Shown here: piece by piece, positions 39,326 to 47,999 of the stretch
Numbering within the stretch: the stretch's first letter is position 1
Layout: each line of letters begins with the position of its first letter
NCBI GenBank assembly: GCA_027492485.1
Contig: JAPUER010000058.1
Location: 2,619 to 66,618 of the forward strand
From: Betaproteobacteria bacterium
GTDB taxonomy: Bacteria; Pseudomonadota; Gammaproteobacteria; Burkholderiales; Casimicrobiaceae
Length of the DNA stretch: 64,000 nt
Reading direction: 5' to 3'
Program-made: the position numbers and the translations under genes
The notes under the pieces: model-generated
What the model was told of the DNA's origin: nothing
Databases searched by the model: none
What the model saw: only the letters and a program-made list of their open reading frames with translations

Positions 39326-40192
39326 ATGAGCACCACCGATCTGCAACTCATCGCCGCCGACGGCTACCCGCTGACGGCCACCCACTTCGCCTCGCCTGGC
39401 GAGCAATGGATCGTGATGGCCAGCGCGACCGCGGTACCGCGCGGCTTTTACCGGCGCTTCGCGGAATATGCGCAGCAGCAGGGAATCAACGTCATCAGCA
39501 CCGACTATCGCGGCATCGGCGACTCGAAGCGTGGCTCGCTGCGCGGCTTCGAAATGGAATACGCCGACTGGTCGCGCTACGACCTTGCCGCGGCGGTCGA
39601 CCATGCGCTCGCCCGCGGCAAGGTCTGGCTCGTCGGACATAGCCTCGGCGGCCACGCCATCGGCCAGTTGCCGCGACCGAACGAGTTGCAGGCGGCCTAC
39701 GTCTGCGGCGCCGGTGCCGGCTGGCACGGCTGGATGCCACGCCCCGAACGCTATCGGGCCTGGGCGCTGTGGAATGTGGTGGGACCGGTAGTGACCCGCA
39801 TCTACGGCTATCAGCCGATGAGCAAATTCGGCATGGGCGAAGACATCCCGATGGGGGCCTACCGCGACTGGAAGAAGTGGTGCCACCTGCCGCACTACTT
39901 CTTCGACGATCCGGACGCCCGCGCCATCACCGAGCGCTTCGCCGAAGTACGCGTACCGATCGCGGCAGCGGTCAGCAGCGACGACTTATGGGCGCCGCCG
40001 CGCTCTCGCGACGCCTTCTTCCAGGGCTACACCGGCACCGCAGTGGATCGTATCGATTTCGCGCCGCACGAGCTGAAGGTGAAGCAGGTCGGGCACATGG
40101 GCTATTTCCGCGCGCAAACCGGCATCGAGCTATGGCCGAGAATACTTGCCTGGCTGGGTCGCCATGGCCTGGAGAGTGCTGCGCGCCGCTGA
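39326..40192 (+). CDS. Alpha/beta hydrolase
   Basis: The 288-residue enzyme has the strand-Asp-Tyr-Arg-Gly motif (STDYRGIGDS), the nucleophile elbow GHSLGGHA and a His near the C-terminus (VGHMGYF), so the Ser-His-Asp triad looks intact. It is cytoplasmic (no signal). Similar proteins are annotated as serine aminopeptidase-like hydrolases or lipases. Control by the divergent TetR repressor suggests a detoxifying role, which is inference. The TetR operator sits in its promoter region. Confidence 0.82.
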   Translation: MSTTDLQLIAADGYPLTATHFASPGEQWIVMASATAVPRGFYRRFAEYAQQQGINVISTDYRGIGDSKRGSLRGFEMEYADWSRYDLAAAVDHALARGKVWLVGHSLGGHAIGQLPRPNELQAAYVCGAGAGWHGWMPRPERYRAWALWNVVGPVVTRIYGYQPMSKFGMGEDIPMGAYRDWKKWCHLPHYFFDDPDARAITERFAEVRVPIAAAVSSDDLWAPPRSRDAFFQGYTGTAVDRIDFAPHELKVKQVGHMGYFRAQTGIELWPRILAWLGRHGLESAARR

Positions 40193-40273
40193 ACGGGCGC
40201 TGGCGCAGAACTGCGGCGCCGGCTGCGGCGACGGTGCCGGCCGCGATTGCGCTACGCTTCGCACCCGGTATTC

Positions 40274-41386
40274 ATGTTCGGTCATATTGCGATGAGCTTC
40301 CTGCGCGGCACGGTCGCCGCTGTGTCTGTCCTCTCTGCCCTCGCCGCGAGTCCCCTGTTGCAAGCGGCGCCGTTGACCGTCAACGGCGCCCGTTTCGACG
40401 CGCCCGAGGGCTGTCAGGCGGCCGGCAATGCGCTGGTCTGCAAAATCGATGGCCAGCAGATGGAACTCTGGGTCAACCGCAAACCGCCCGAGGAAGGCCC
40501 GGCCGCAACGGACACCCTGGTACAGCGGATGGCATGGCTGCAGGCCATGCATGACGCGGCGGTGAAGAACATCATGCGCAGTACCTTCAACGACAAGCTT
40601 GCGCGCTTCGATGGCTACGGCAGCTACCCGGCGCTCGGCAGCGCGATGCCGGGCAAGGGCACGGCGTCGTCGCCGACCGTGCGTTTCGCCTCGGTGCTGC
40701 GCGACGGCGAATACTGGGAATTTCTGGAGGTCGCGGCGGTTCGTTCGCCCGCGGTCGAGGCCGTCAGTGCCGCCCTGCAGAAGTCGCTGGTGTTGCCGGT
40801 GCCGCCACCGATGCCGAACCCGACGCCAGTCGCGGGCGCGGCCGCCGTCGCAAGCGTGTCAGCACCGGCGGTCAGCAGCGCGCCAGCGGCGCCCGCCGAA
40901 CCCGACCGCGGCAGCAGCCCGCTCACCGTGAGCTTCGACAGCCGCATTCTGGACTTTCAGGTGCCGGGCTATCTCGCGGCGACCGTGGAGCAGAATCTGG
41001 ACGACCGTCTGCGCGTCAGTTTCCGGCACAAGACACGCAAGTCCGGCGGCCCGACGTTGCAGATGGTCGTGCAGCCGCTGACCGCCGGCCGCGCGCTCGC
41101 CAATGTCGAGCGCGAGCAACGCTCGGCGATCGCCGCCGGTATGGCGGGACAACCACCGGCCGTCGACATCGGCAAGCTGGGCCCAATTGCCGGCAAGGGC
41201 TTTGCGATGGCAGGCACCACGCGCGCCAAGCCGGACAATCCGGCCGTCGAGGCGCTGGAAACATTCTTCGCGGCGGAGGTCAACGGCAGTCTGCTTGAGC
41301 TGCGACTATCGGCCGAACAGCAGTACGCCGGCGAGGCGCAAAGCGTGTGGGCGCTGGTCGCGTCCAGCCTGCACTTCAAGCGCTAG
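40274..41386 (+). CDS. Exported two-domain protein of unknown function
   Basis: The 370-residue protein has a signal peptide (TVAAVSVLSALAASPLLQAA), an N-terminal domain (about 35-170, PLTVNGARFDAPEGC, CKIDGQQMELWVN with a likely disulfide), an Ala/Pro/Val-rich linker (about 175-215) and a C-terminal domain (about 220-370). ATG 40274 or ATG 40292 could be the start; neither has a strong ribosome-binding site, and a TTG at 40247 is in frame. No family is recognised. It has no operon partner. Confidence 0.7.
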   Translation: MFGHIAMSFLRGTVAAVSVLSALAASPLLQAAPLTVNGARFDAPEGCQAAGNALVCKIDGQQMELWVNRKPPEEGPAATDTLVQRMAWLQAMHDAAVKNIMRSTFNDKLARFDGYGSYPALGSAMPGKGTASSPTVRFASVLRDGEYWEFLEVAAVRSPAVEAVSAALQKSLVLPVPPPMPNPTPVAGAAAVASVSAPAVSSAPAAPAEPDRGSSPLTVSFDSRILDFQVPGYLAATVEQNLDDRLRVSFRHKTRKSGGPTLQMVVQPLTAGRALANVEREQRSAIAAGMAGQPPAVDIGKLGPIAGKGFAMAGTTRAKPDNPAVEALETFFAAEVNGSLLELRLSAEQQYAGEAQSVWALVASSLHFKR

Positions 41387-41411
41387 GAAACGCAGTGTCG
41401 GCTTTGCGCAG

Positions 41412-42422
41412 CTAGCCGATTACGCCATCGGCCTGCCGGTCGGCGTGGTACGAGCTACGCACCATGGCGCCGACGGCGGCGTGCTTGAAGCCCATTGCAT
41501 AGGCCTCGCGCTCGAACATCGCAAAGGTGTCGGGGTGCACGTAACGCAGCACCGGCAGATGATCTTTTGACGGTTGCAGGTACTGGCCGATGGTCAGCAT
41601 GTCGATCTGGTGCGCGCGCATGTCGCGCATCACGGCGAGGATTTCGTCGTCGCTCTCGCCCAGGCCCACCATCAGGCCGCTCTTGGTCGGCACCTGCGGA
41701 ATTCTGGCCTTGAAATCGCGCAGCAACGACAGCGAGTGTGCGTAGTCCGAGCCCGGCCGCGCCTGCTTGTAGAGGCGCGGCACGGTTTCCAGATTGTGGT
41801 TCATCACGTCCGGCGGCGCCGCCTCAAGAATGGCCAGCGCACGATCGACGCGGCCGCGGAAGTCCGGCACCAGCACTTCGATCTGCGTCTGCGGCGACTG
41901 CTCGCGCACCTGCCGGATGCAGTCGACGAAATGGCCGGCGCCGCCGTCGCGCAGATCATCGCGGTCGACGCTGGTGATTACCACGTACTTGAGCTTCATT
42001 GCGGCGATGGTCCGGGCGAGGTTCTTCGGCTCCTCGGCATCGAGCGGGTTCGGGCGGCCATGACCGACGTCGCAGAACGGGCAGCGCCGGGTGCAGATGT
42101 CGCCCATGATCATGAAGGTCGCGGTGCCCTTGCCGAAGCATTCGCCGATGTTCGGGCAGCTCGCCTCCTCGCACACCGAGTAGAGGTTGTGTTCGCGCAG
42201 GATTTTCTTGATCTCGCCGAAGCGCGCCGCATGCTCGCCGGTCGGCGCCTTGACGCGAATCCACTCCGGCTTGCGCAGCATCGGCGCGCTCACCACCTTG
42301 ATCGGGATGCGCGCGGTCTTGCCTTCGCCCTTGTGTTTGACGCCGGCGGCGTTGGTGGCGATCGTGCCGCCGGTGCCGGCGGGCTCGGGCGGGGTGCTGA
42401 CGGGGGTGGGCTGCGAATCCAT
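41412..42422 (-). CDS. lipA: Lipoyl synthase
   Basis: The 336-residue radical-SAM enzyme has both cluster motifs: the auxiliary [12 protein letters not shown] and the radical-SAM CTRRCPFC, plus the C-terminal VRSSYHAD with the Ser ligand. It inserts two sulfurs into the octanoyl chain on E2 and GcvH proteins. It follows lipB on the same strand, with a type-1 repeat in the 146-nt gap. Confidence 0.97.
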   Translation of the reverse strand: MDSQPTPVSTPPEPAGTGGTIATNAAGVKHKGEGKTARIPIKVVSAPMLRKPEWIRVKAPTGEHAARFGEIKKILREHNLYSVCEEASCPNIGECFGKGTATFMIMGDICTRRCPFCDVGHGRPNPLDAEEPKNLARTIAAMKLKYVVITSVDRDDLRDGGAGHFVDCIRQVREQSPQTQIEVLVPDFRGRVDRALAILEAAPPDVMNHNLETVPRLYKQARPGSDYAHSLSLLRDFKARIPQVPTKSGLMVGLGESDDEILAVMRDMRAHQIDMLTIGQYLQPSKDHLPVLRYVHPDTFAMFEREAYAMGFKHAAVGAMVRSSYHADRQADGVIG

Positions 42423-42464
42423 GACGTGATTTTCTCACCGGCGAATGACGGCGGGCTGACGTAT

Positions 42465-42585
42465 CAACTTTTTCCAGAAAACGTTATCTACATGGGGCAA
42501 AGCGGCCGATTTAACCAAAAGTCGACTTTCCTGTAAATTGACATCTTTGCCCAATAGGAACAACGTTTCTACGAAAAAGATGTTG
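42465..42585. repeat. Type-1 AGTCGACT-centred palindromic repeat
   Basis: CAACTTTTTCC begins the element. AACGTT and TGGGGCAAAG in the left arm pair with CTTTGCCCA and AACGTT in the right arm. The centre AGTCGACT is at 42520-42527 and the end is GAAAAAGATGTTG. The right arm includes the last codons of lipB. Confidence 0.65.
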
Positions 42586-43210
42586 GTGCCGTGAGCGAGG
42601 TGCGCAGCGCTTCGGCCAGCGCCTGCGACACCGCTGCGTAGTCCGGCGCGGTGGCAGTCAGCGTGGCCAGATCGGTGACGGCGAGCCCGCTGTAGCCGCA
42701 GGGATTGATGCAGGAAAACGGCGCCAGGTCCATCGCCACGTTGAAGGCGACGCCGTGGTAAGTGCAGCCGTTGCGCACCTTGAGGCCGAGCGAGGCGATC
42801 TTGGCTTCCGGTGCGCGACCGTCCGGCCGCACATACACCCCCGGCGCGTCGCGCTTGCCGTAAGCCTCAATTCCGTAGCGCGCGAGCAGTTCGATGACAC
42901 CGCGCTCGATGCGTTGCACCAGCTCGCGCACGCCGAAACCGGCGCGGCGCAGATCGAGCAGCACGTAGACCATGGTCTGGCCGGGGCCGTGATAGGTGAT
43001 CTGGCCGCCGCGATCGGTTTTGACCACCGGGATGGCGGCCGGATTGAGCAATAGATGCTCTTCCTTGCCGGCGATGCCCTGGGTGAATACGGCTGCGTGT
43101 TCACACAGCCACAGTTCGTCATCGCTTGCCGGCGTGCGGGCATCGGTGAACGCGCGCATGGCGTCCCACGTCGCCTGATAGCCGGCGCGACCGAGGTTGC
43201 GGACGATCAC
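42569..43210 (-). CDS. lipB: Lipoyl(octanoyl) transferase
   Basis: The 213-residue enzyme begins at GTG with GGGAGG 6 nt upstream. It has the motif [16 protein letters not shown], the catalytic Lys in [11 protein letters not shown] and the Cys in [11 protein letters not shown]. It moves octanoate from acyl carrier protein to apo-E2/GcvH, the step before LipA. The last four residues (TSFS) and the stop lie inside the right arm of a type-1 intergenic repeat, so the C-terminus seems to have been remodelled by the repeat. Confidence 0.95.
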   Translation of the reverse strand: MIVRNLGRAGYQATWDAMRAFTDARTPASDDELWLCEHAAVFTQGIAGKEEHLLLNPAAIPVVKTDRGGQITYHGPGQTMVYVLLDLRRAGFGVRELVQRIERGVIELLARYGIEAYGKRDAPGVYVRPDGRAPEAKIASLGLKVRNGCTYHGVAFNVAMDLAPFSCINPCGYSGLAVTDLATLTATAPDYAAVSQALAEALRTSLTAPTSFS

Positions 43211-43213
43211 TCA

Positions 43214-43290
43214 GCGCCTCCCGCTGCGCAGCGCCGGCGCGACGAGGTCGCGGCGAGCCGCTCCTACAGCGGCGTTGCGACCGAACGGCA
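43214..43290 (-). repeat. REP-like GC-rich hairpin
   Basis: On the minus strand the 88-nt gap between ybeD and lipB holds GCCGCTGTAGGAGCGGC and GCGGGAG-type hairpins, resembling the GTAGGAGCGGC REP sequences of other proteobacteria. Only one copy is seen here. Its edge provides the lipB ribosome-binding site. Confidence 0.4.
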
Positions 43291-43298
43291 TGACGGAT

Positions 43299-43592
43299 CT
43301 ACAACGCCCAGACAACGTCCGGGTGTGCGGTCAGATCGCAATACAGCGCGTCGAGCTGCGCCTTCGAGGTGGCGGTGAAGCTGACCGAGACGGCGAGGTA
43401 CTTGCCGCCTTTGGATTCGCGCACGGTCACCGCCGTCTCGTCGAAATCTGCGACGTGGCGGCGCACGATCTCGACCACGGTGGCCTCCAGCGCGCTGTCG
43501 TTCTTGCCCGCCACTTTCAGCGGATAGACGGTCGGAAAGACGAAGTTGGTCTCGCCGGCGTTGCCGGCGGTTGGGGTAACAGGGGTAGTCAT
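43299..43592 (-). CDS. ybeD: YbeD/DUF493 family protein
   Basis: The 97-residue protein matches the DUF493 fold: FPTVYPLKVAGKND near the start and VTVRESKGGKYLAVSVSFTA, ending in HPDVVWAL. It is a small ACT-like cytoplasmic protein of unsettled role, almost always beside lipB and D-alanine carboxypeptidase genes, as here. It begins 4 nt after the transaminase gene. Confidence 0.9.
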   Translation of the reverse strand: MTTPVTPTAGNAGETNFVFPTVYPLKVAGKNDSALEATVVEIVRRHVADFDETAVTVRESKGGKYLAVSVSFTATSKAQLDALYCDLTAHPDVVWAL

Positions 43593-43595
43593 CGC

Positions 43596-44444
43596 TCAGT
43601 CTCCATGCATGTCCGCCTGCATCAGCGCGAACATTTTCTTGAACATCGGACCCGGCTTGCCGCGGTGGGCGGCGTTGCCGATCGCCTTGTCGTCCAGCGT
43701 GGTGATGGCGAGCACGCCTTTGCTGGACGACGACAGCCACATCTCGTCGGCCGCCCACATCTCGGCCTCCGGCACCGGGCGCACCTCGAGCTTGAGGCCA
43801 TGCTTTTTGGCCAGATCGAAGACACCGTCGAGCGTGATGCCGCCCAGGATGTGGTTGTCCTTCGGCGGCGAGACGATGCTGTCGCCGAACACGCAGAACA
43901 CGTTCGACGCCGACGCCTCGGTCATGAAGCCGTCGCGGATCATCACCACCTCGGCGCCGCCATGCTCGGTGGCGTGCTGCTTGGCGAGCACGTTGCCGAG
44001 CAGCGAAATGCTCTTGATATGGCAGCGGTGCCAACGCTTGTCGGGGAAGGTGTAGCACGGCACGCCGTTGTCGATCTGCTCTTGCGTGAGCTTTGGCAGC
44101 GGGTTCGACATCATGAACACCGTCGGCTCGACGTCTTTCGGAAAGCTGTGGTCGCGCTTGGCCACGCCACGGGTGACCTGCCAGTACACACCCTGATCGC
44201 CCGGGCCGTTGCGGCGCGCAGCCTCAAGCACCAGCTCGGTCCACTTGGCGTTGCTGTAGGGATTCTTGAGGCCGATTTCCCGGCACGAATTGTCGAGCCG
44301 CACGAGATGGCCGTCGAGCCGGTACGGCTTGCCGGCGATCACCGGCACGTACTCGTACACGCCGTCGCCAAAGATGAAGCCGCGGTCGAGCACACTGATT
44401 TTTGCGTCCTCGACCGGCATCCACTCGCCATTCAAATAGATCAA
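43596..44444 (-). CDS. dat: D-amino-acid transaminase (class IV)
   Basis: The 282-residue PLP enzyme starts at TTG 44444, overlapping the dacA stop (TTGA), with AAGGGA 8 nt upstream; this gives the expected N-terminus IYLNGEWMPVEDAKISVLDRG. The frame is open to an ATG at 44495 inside dacA, which is less likely. The PLP Lys is in CHIKSISLLGNVLAK, and EASASNVFCV and GGITLDG are class IV landmarks. It interconverts D-alanine and D-glutamate with their 2-oxo acids. It is in the dacA-dat-ybeD-lipB-lipA row. Confidence 0.88.
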   Translation of the reverse strand: MIYLNGEWMPVEDAKISVLDRGFIFGDGVYEYVPVIAGKPYRLDGHLVRLDNSCREIGLKNPYSNAKWTELVLEAARRNGPGDQGVYWQVTRGVAKRDHSFPKDVEPTVFMMSNPLPKLTQEQIDNGVPCYTFPDKRWHRCHIKSISLLGNVLAKQHATEHGGAEVVMIRDGFMTEASASNVFCVFGDSIVSPPKDNHILGGITLDGVFDLAKKHGLKLEVRPVPEAEMWAADEMWLSSSSKGVLAITTLDDKAIGNAAHRGKPGPMFKKMFALMQADMHGD

Positions 44445-45655
44445 TTGAACATTCCCTTGAACCACAGCACGACTGCGTGCCACATCCGTTTCCACATGGG
44501 GGCGGCGGGCGCGGATTCCAGTGCCACCACGTCGCGCTCGTAGATCAGGTTGCCGGCGCGCTTGACCTTGAGCACGCCCACCGTGTCACCGGCCTGCAGC
44601 GGACCGATCTTTGGTTCCGCAATGGTCAGCTCGGTGGTGATCTCCGCGCCCTTGCCGGCCTCGGCGACCGCCGTGACGTCATCGCGAAACCCGATCGGGA
44701 TTTCGCTGACCGCGGATTTCCACACGGTCAACTGCCGGACCGCTTTGCCCGCCTCGTACAACCGGCGCCCTTCGTAGGCGGCAAAGGCCCATTCGATCAG
44801 TTTCTGCGATTCACCGATCCGCATCGCCTCGGTCGGCGCCCCGAGCAGCACGGTCAACAGCTTGCGCGGTGGGCGGTTGACGGTGGCGATCAGGCACCAG
44901 CCGGCCGCGTCCGTATGCCCGGTTTTCAGGCCATCGACGGTTGGGTCGAGAAACAGCAGCCGGTTACGGTTTTGCTGCGTGATGCGGCCGTGGGTGAAGC
45001 TCTTCTCCGCGTAGTACCGGGTGTACTGCGGAAAATCGCGCAGCAGCGCCAGCGACAGCACGGCAAGGTCGTGCGCGGTCGAATAATGCCCCTGCTGCGA
45101 CAGCCCGGTTGGGTTCAGGAACTGGGTGTCGTTCATGCCCAGCCGCTTCGCCTCGCGGTTCATGCGCGCGATGAACTCGCCCTCATTGCCGGCCACCGCG
45201 ATGGCCAGCGCGATGGCGGCGTCGTTGCCGGACTGCACGATCAGGCCGCGCAGCAGATCCTCGGTGGTCACCGGCGCGCCAGGCTCGATGAACATGCGGG
45301 AGCCTTCGGCCTTCCACGCCCGCTCCGGTACCCGCAGACGCTGGCTCAGCGACAGCCGCTTCTGGTGCAGGGCATCGAAGACGAGGTACGCCGTCATCAG
45401 TTTGGTCAGCGACGCCGGATCGCGGCGCTGGCGCTGGTTGGACTCGGCCAGCACCTGCCCGCTGGTAGCTTCCACCACGAGGTAGGCCGCAGCATTGACC
45501 ACCAGCGCTGCCACTGGCGCGGTGGTCGCTGTCGCCTCCGCAGGGGCGGCGGCAGGCGCCGGCGCGCTGCCCTGGGCAAAAACGAAGGCCGACAGGGCGA
45601 CCGCTGCAGCGGCGGCGAGATGGAAGCAACGAAGGGGCGACAGGATGGCGTTCAC
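44441..45655 (-). CDS. dacA: D-alanyl-D-alanine carboxypeptidase (PBP5/6 type)
   Basis: The 404-residue protein has a signal peptide (LAAAAAVALSAFVFAQ), the S11 motifs SLTK at 82-85, SGN (IVQSGNDAA) and KTG (VDGLKTGHTDAAGWC), a beta-rich second domain and a C-terminal amphipathic membrane anchor (MWKRMWHAVVLWFKGMF). It trims the terminal D-Ala from peptidoglycan pentapeptides. The released D-Ala can be used by the coupled dat gene and the neighbouring dadA. Confidence 0.95.
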   Translation of the reverse strand: MNAILSPLRCFHLAAAAAVALSAFVFAQGSAPAPAAAPAEATATTAPVAALVVNAAAYLVVEATSGQVLAESNQRQRRDPASLTKLMTAYLVFDALHQKRLSLSQRLRVPERAWKAEGSRMFIEPGAPVTTEDLLRGLIVQSGNDAAIALAIAVAGNEGEFIARMNREAKRLGMNDTQFLNPTGLSQQGHYSTAHDLAVLSLALLRDFPQYTRYYAEKSFTHGRITQQNRNRLLFLDPTVDGLKTGHTDAAGWCLIATVNRPPRKLLTVLLGAPTEAMRIGESQKLIEWAFAAYEGRRLYEAGKAVRQLTVWKSAVSEIPIGFRDDVTAVAEAGKGAEITTELTIAEPKIGPLQAGDTVGVLKVKRAGNLIYERDVVALESAPAAPMWKRMWHAVVLWFKGMFN

Positions 45656-46960
45656 TCAGGCATGGGAGGTGGCCGCAGAAGCCGCGATTTTACGAGCCGG
45701 CGCGTTGATAAATGCGTAGTCCACTTCCGGCACTTCGCCGGTAATGATGTCGGCCAGCGCCCGTGCCGAGCCCGGCCCCTCGGTCCAGCCGAGCGTGCCG
45801 TGACCGGTGTTGAGATAGAGATTTTTCAGCGTCGACTGCCCGATGATCGGCAGATTGGACGGCGTCGCCGGGCGCAGGCCGGTCCAGTATTCGACCTGGT
45901 CCCATTCGCAGAGATCCGGGAAGTGATGCTTCGCGCGCCGCGTCAGCGCCTCGCAGCGCACGCTGTTGAGCGTGGTGTCGAAGCCATTCAGCTCGGCGGT
46001 GCCGGCAATGCGCAGGCGATTGCCGATGGTGGTGAACACCACCTTCTTTTCGTCGTCGGTGATGCTGCCTTTCGGTGCCGGCACGCGGCTGCCGGCGTGC
46101 AGCGGCAAGGTGGCGCTGTAGCCCTTCGCCGGATAAACCAGCGCGTCGACGCCAACGCCGGACAGCAGCGCCGGCGAGTAGGAACCGAGCGCAACGACGT
46201 AGGCATCGGCCGTCAGCGTCCGCTCGCCCTGGTCGTCGCTCACCACGACGCCGGACACCTCACCGCCGGCGCGCTCGAGGCGCCGGATCGTCGTGCCGTA
46301 GAGGAACTGCACGCCCTGCTGCGCGGCCAATGCGGCCAGCGCCGCCGTGAACTTGTAGGCGTCGCCGGATTCGTCGTTCGGTGCGTAGATGGCGCCGGCC
46401 AGCGTCGGCGCCGTGTGCGCCAGCGCGGGCTCGATCTTGACCGCCTCGGCAACGGTCAGCACGTCGCGCCGCTCGCCGTTGCGGATCAGCAGTTGCGCCG
46501 CTTCCGCCGCGTCGCTGAAGCTCTTCGGATCGGAGTGGATCATCATGATCCCGGCTTCGGCATGGTCGTACTCGATGCCGGTCTCGCGGCGCATCATCTG
46601 CAAGGTGCGACGGCTGTATTCGGCCAGCCGCATCGCCTGCAGCGTGTTGTGCTCGGCGCGGCTGGGCAGGCATTCGTAGAGGAAGCGCAAGCCCCAGCGC
46701 CACTGGTTGATGTCGGCCTTCAGACGGAACAGCAGCGGCGCGTCCTCCTGCCCAAGCCATTTAAGGACTTTTAACGGCGCATGCGGGCTGGCCCAGGGGT
46801 CGGACTGGCTGACTGAAATCTGGCTGCCGTTGGCGAAGCTGGTTTCCAGCGCCGGGCCGGGTTGACGATCGACGACCGTGACTTCAAAGCCACGCTGCCG
46901 GAGAAACCATGCGGTGTGAACGCCGAGAATGCCGGCGCCGAGAACGAGTACGCGCTTCAT
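45656..46960 (-). CDS. dadA: D-amino-acid dehydrogenase
   Basis: The 434-residue flavoenzyme has the FAD motif VLGAGILGVHTAW at its start and the C-terminal YLNTGHGTLGWTEGPGSARALAD typical of DadA. It oxidises D-alanine to pyruvate and passes electrons to the respiratory chain. The ATG at 46960 gives the standard N-terminus; the frame is open another 198 nt upstream. It ends 1 nt beyond the dacA start on the same strand. With dacA and dat it forms a D-alanine handling group. Confidence 0.93.
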   Translation of the reverse strand: MKRVLVLGAGILGVHTAWFLRQRGFEVTVVDRQPGPALETSFANGSQISVSQSDPWASPHAPLKVLKWLGQEDAPLLFRLKADINQWRWGLRFLYECLPSRAEHNTLQAMRLAEYSRRTLQMMRRETGIEYDHAEAGIMMIHSDPKSFSDAAEAAQLLIRNGERRDVLTVAEAVKIEPALAHTAPTLAGAIYAPNDESGDAYKFTAALAALAAQQGVQFLYGTTIRRLERAGGEVSGVVVSDDQGERTLTADAYVVALGSYSPALLSGVGVDALVYPAKGYSATLPLHAGSRVPAPKGSITDDEKKVVFTTIGNRLRIAGTAELNGFDTTLNSVRCEALTRRAKHHFPDLCEWDQVEYWTGLRPATPSNLPIIGQSTLKNLYLNTGHGTLGWTEGPGSARALADIITGEVPEVDYAFINAPARKIAASAATSHA

Positions 46961-47184
46961 GAGCTTGCTGCTGGATTGCGTCGCGGGTAGCGACCGATCG
47001 GCGAATGCTAGAAAGTTTCGCGTCCGTTGGCGAGCAAGCATGCGAATTCTGCATGGCTCAAGCCGCGTCGGGCGGCCGCCCGCTCGCCCGCGATGCACGA
47101 AATGGCGGCGCGGCAATGACATCGTCGTCCTGCTCGCGTGGGTTATTGACGTCTGCACGGTGCTTCGCGCCTACCGCCCATCCC

Positions 47185-47281
47185 CGTTCACCCTGAGCGT
47201 AGCGAAGGGTCCGATGCGAGAAGGTTCAAACCCTCCGATCATCCTGAACGTTGTGAAGGACGCTACGCTCTGGGTGAACGG
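47185..47281. repeat. Dispersed hairpin repeat, GTTCACCCTGAGCGTAGCG type
   Basis: CGTTCACCCTGAGCGTAGCG at the left end is matched by the complement ACGCTACGCTCTGGGTGAACG at the right, with AAGGGT and a CCTCCGATCATCCTGAACG segment between. It lies in the 302-nt gap between dadA and msrQ, and its right arm contains the msrQ stop. Confidence 0.65.
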
Positions 47282-47997
47282 TGGCCCTGGTCGCCAACCT
47301 GGGAAAACTCAATTGGGCTGCGACTGCTGTTGCCCGCGTTCCTGCCCTGAGTCGCTGCGCGCAGCTTCCACCACAGGCGAAGGCCCAGCAACAGGGCGAA
47401 CACCGCCGCGTAGATGGCCGGTTGCGTGATGTCCTTTTTCACCAGCCACCAGTAGTGCACCACCGCCAGCACGGCGATCGGATATACCGCGTAGTGAATG
47501 CGTTGCCACAGGCGCGCGCCGAGGCGCTTGATGACGGCGTTGTTCGACGTGGCAGCCAGCGGAACCAGCAGCACAAAGGCCGCGAAGCCGACGGTGATGA
47601 ATGGCCGCTTGCCGATGTCCTTCAGGATGTCCTGCCAGTCGAAGAAGCGGTCGAACCAGATATAGGTGGTGAAGTGCAGGCATGCATAGAAAAACGCCAG
47701 CAGCCCCGCCGTGCGGCGCAAACGCAGCAGCCACGGCCAGTTCAACAGTTTGCGCAGCGGCGTAATCGACAGCGTGACGGCGAGCCCGACCAGCGTCCAG
47801 GTGCCGGTTGAACGGGTGATGAATTCGATCGGATTGGCGCCGAGCCAGCCGAGAAAGAAGCCCGCGACCAGTCGCAGCAGCGGCAGCAGACCGATCAGGA
47901 CCAGCGCCCATTTGACGCGCCGGACTGCGGCGTTGGACGGACTGCGCCAGCGACCGGACGCGGCAACGCGGCCGGTCGGCGCAACGGTGATGCCCAC
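47263..47997 (-). CDS. msrQ: MsrQ heme-binding membrane subunit
   Basis: The 244-residue protein has five to six membrane helices of the ferric-reductase-like fold with His ligands (YACLHFTTYIW, VLAVVHYWW). It passes electrons from the quinone pool to periplasmic MsrP. The start is probably GTG 47997, 2 nt after the msrP stop; the true start could be further in, since the first 30 residues lack similarity. The last residues and the stop are encoded by the arm of a dispersed repeat (HRSPRA end). Confidence 0.85.
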   Translation of the reverse strand: MGITVAPTGRVAASGRWRSPSNAAVRRVKWALVLIGLLPLLRLVAGFFLGWLGANPIEFITRSTGTWTLVGLAVTLSITPLRKLLNWPWLLRLRRTAGLLAFFYACLHFTTYIWFDRFFDWQDILKDIGKRPFITVGFAAFVLLVPLAATSNNAVIKRLGARLWQRIHYAVYPIAVLAVVHYWWLVKKDITQPAIYAAVFALLLGLRLWWKLRAATQGRNAGNSSRSPIEFSQVGDQGHRSPRA

Positions 47998-47999
47998 GG

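Noticed and set aside
44445-44495. ATG 44495 as the start of the D-amino-acid transaminase
   Set aside because: It would overlap dacA by 55 nt and add residues absent from the family. TTG 44444 with TTGA overlap and AAGGGA fits better.
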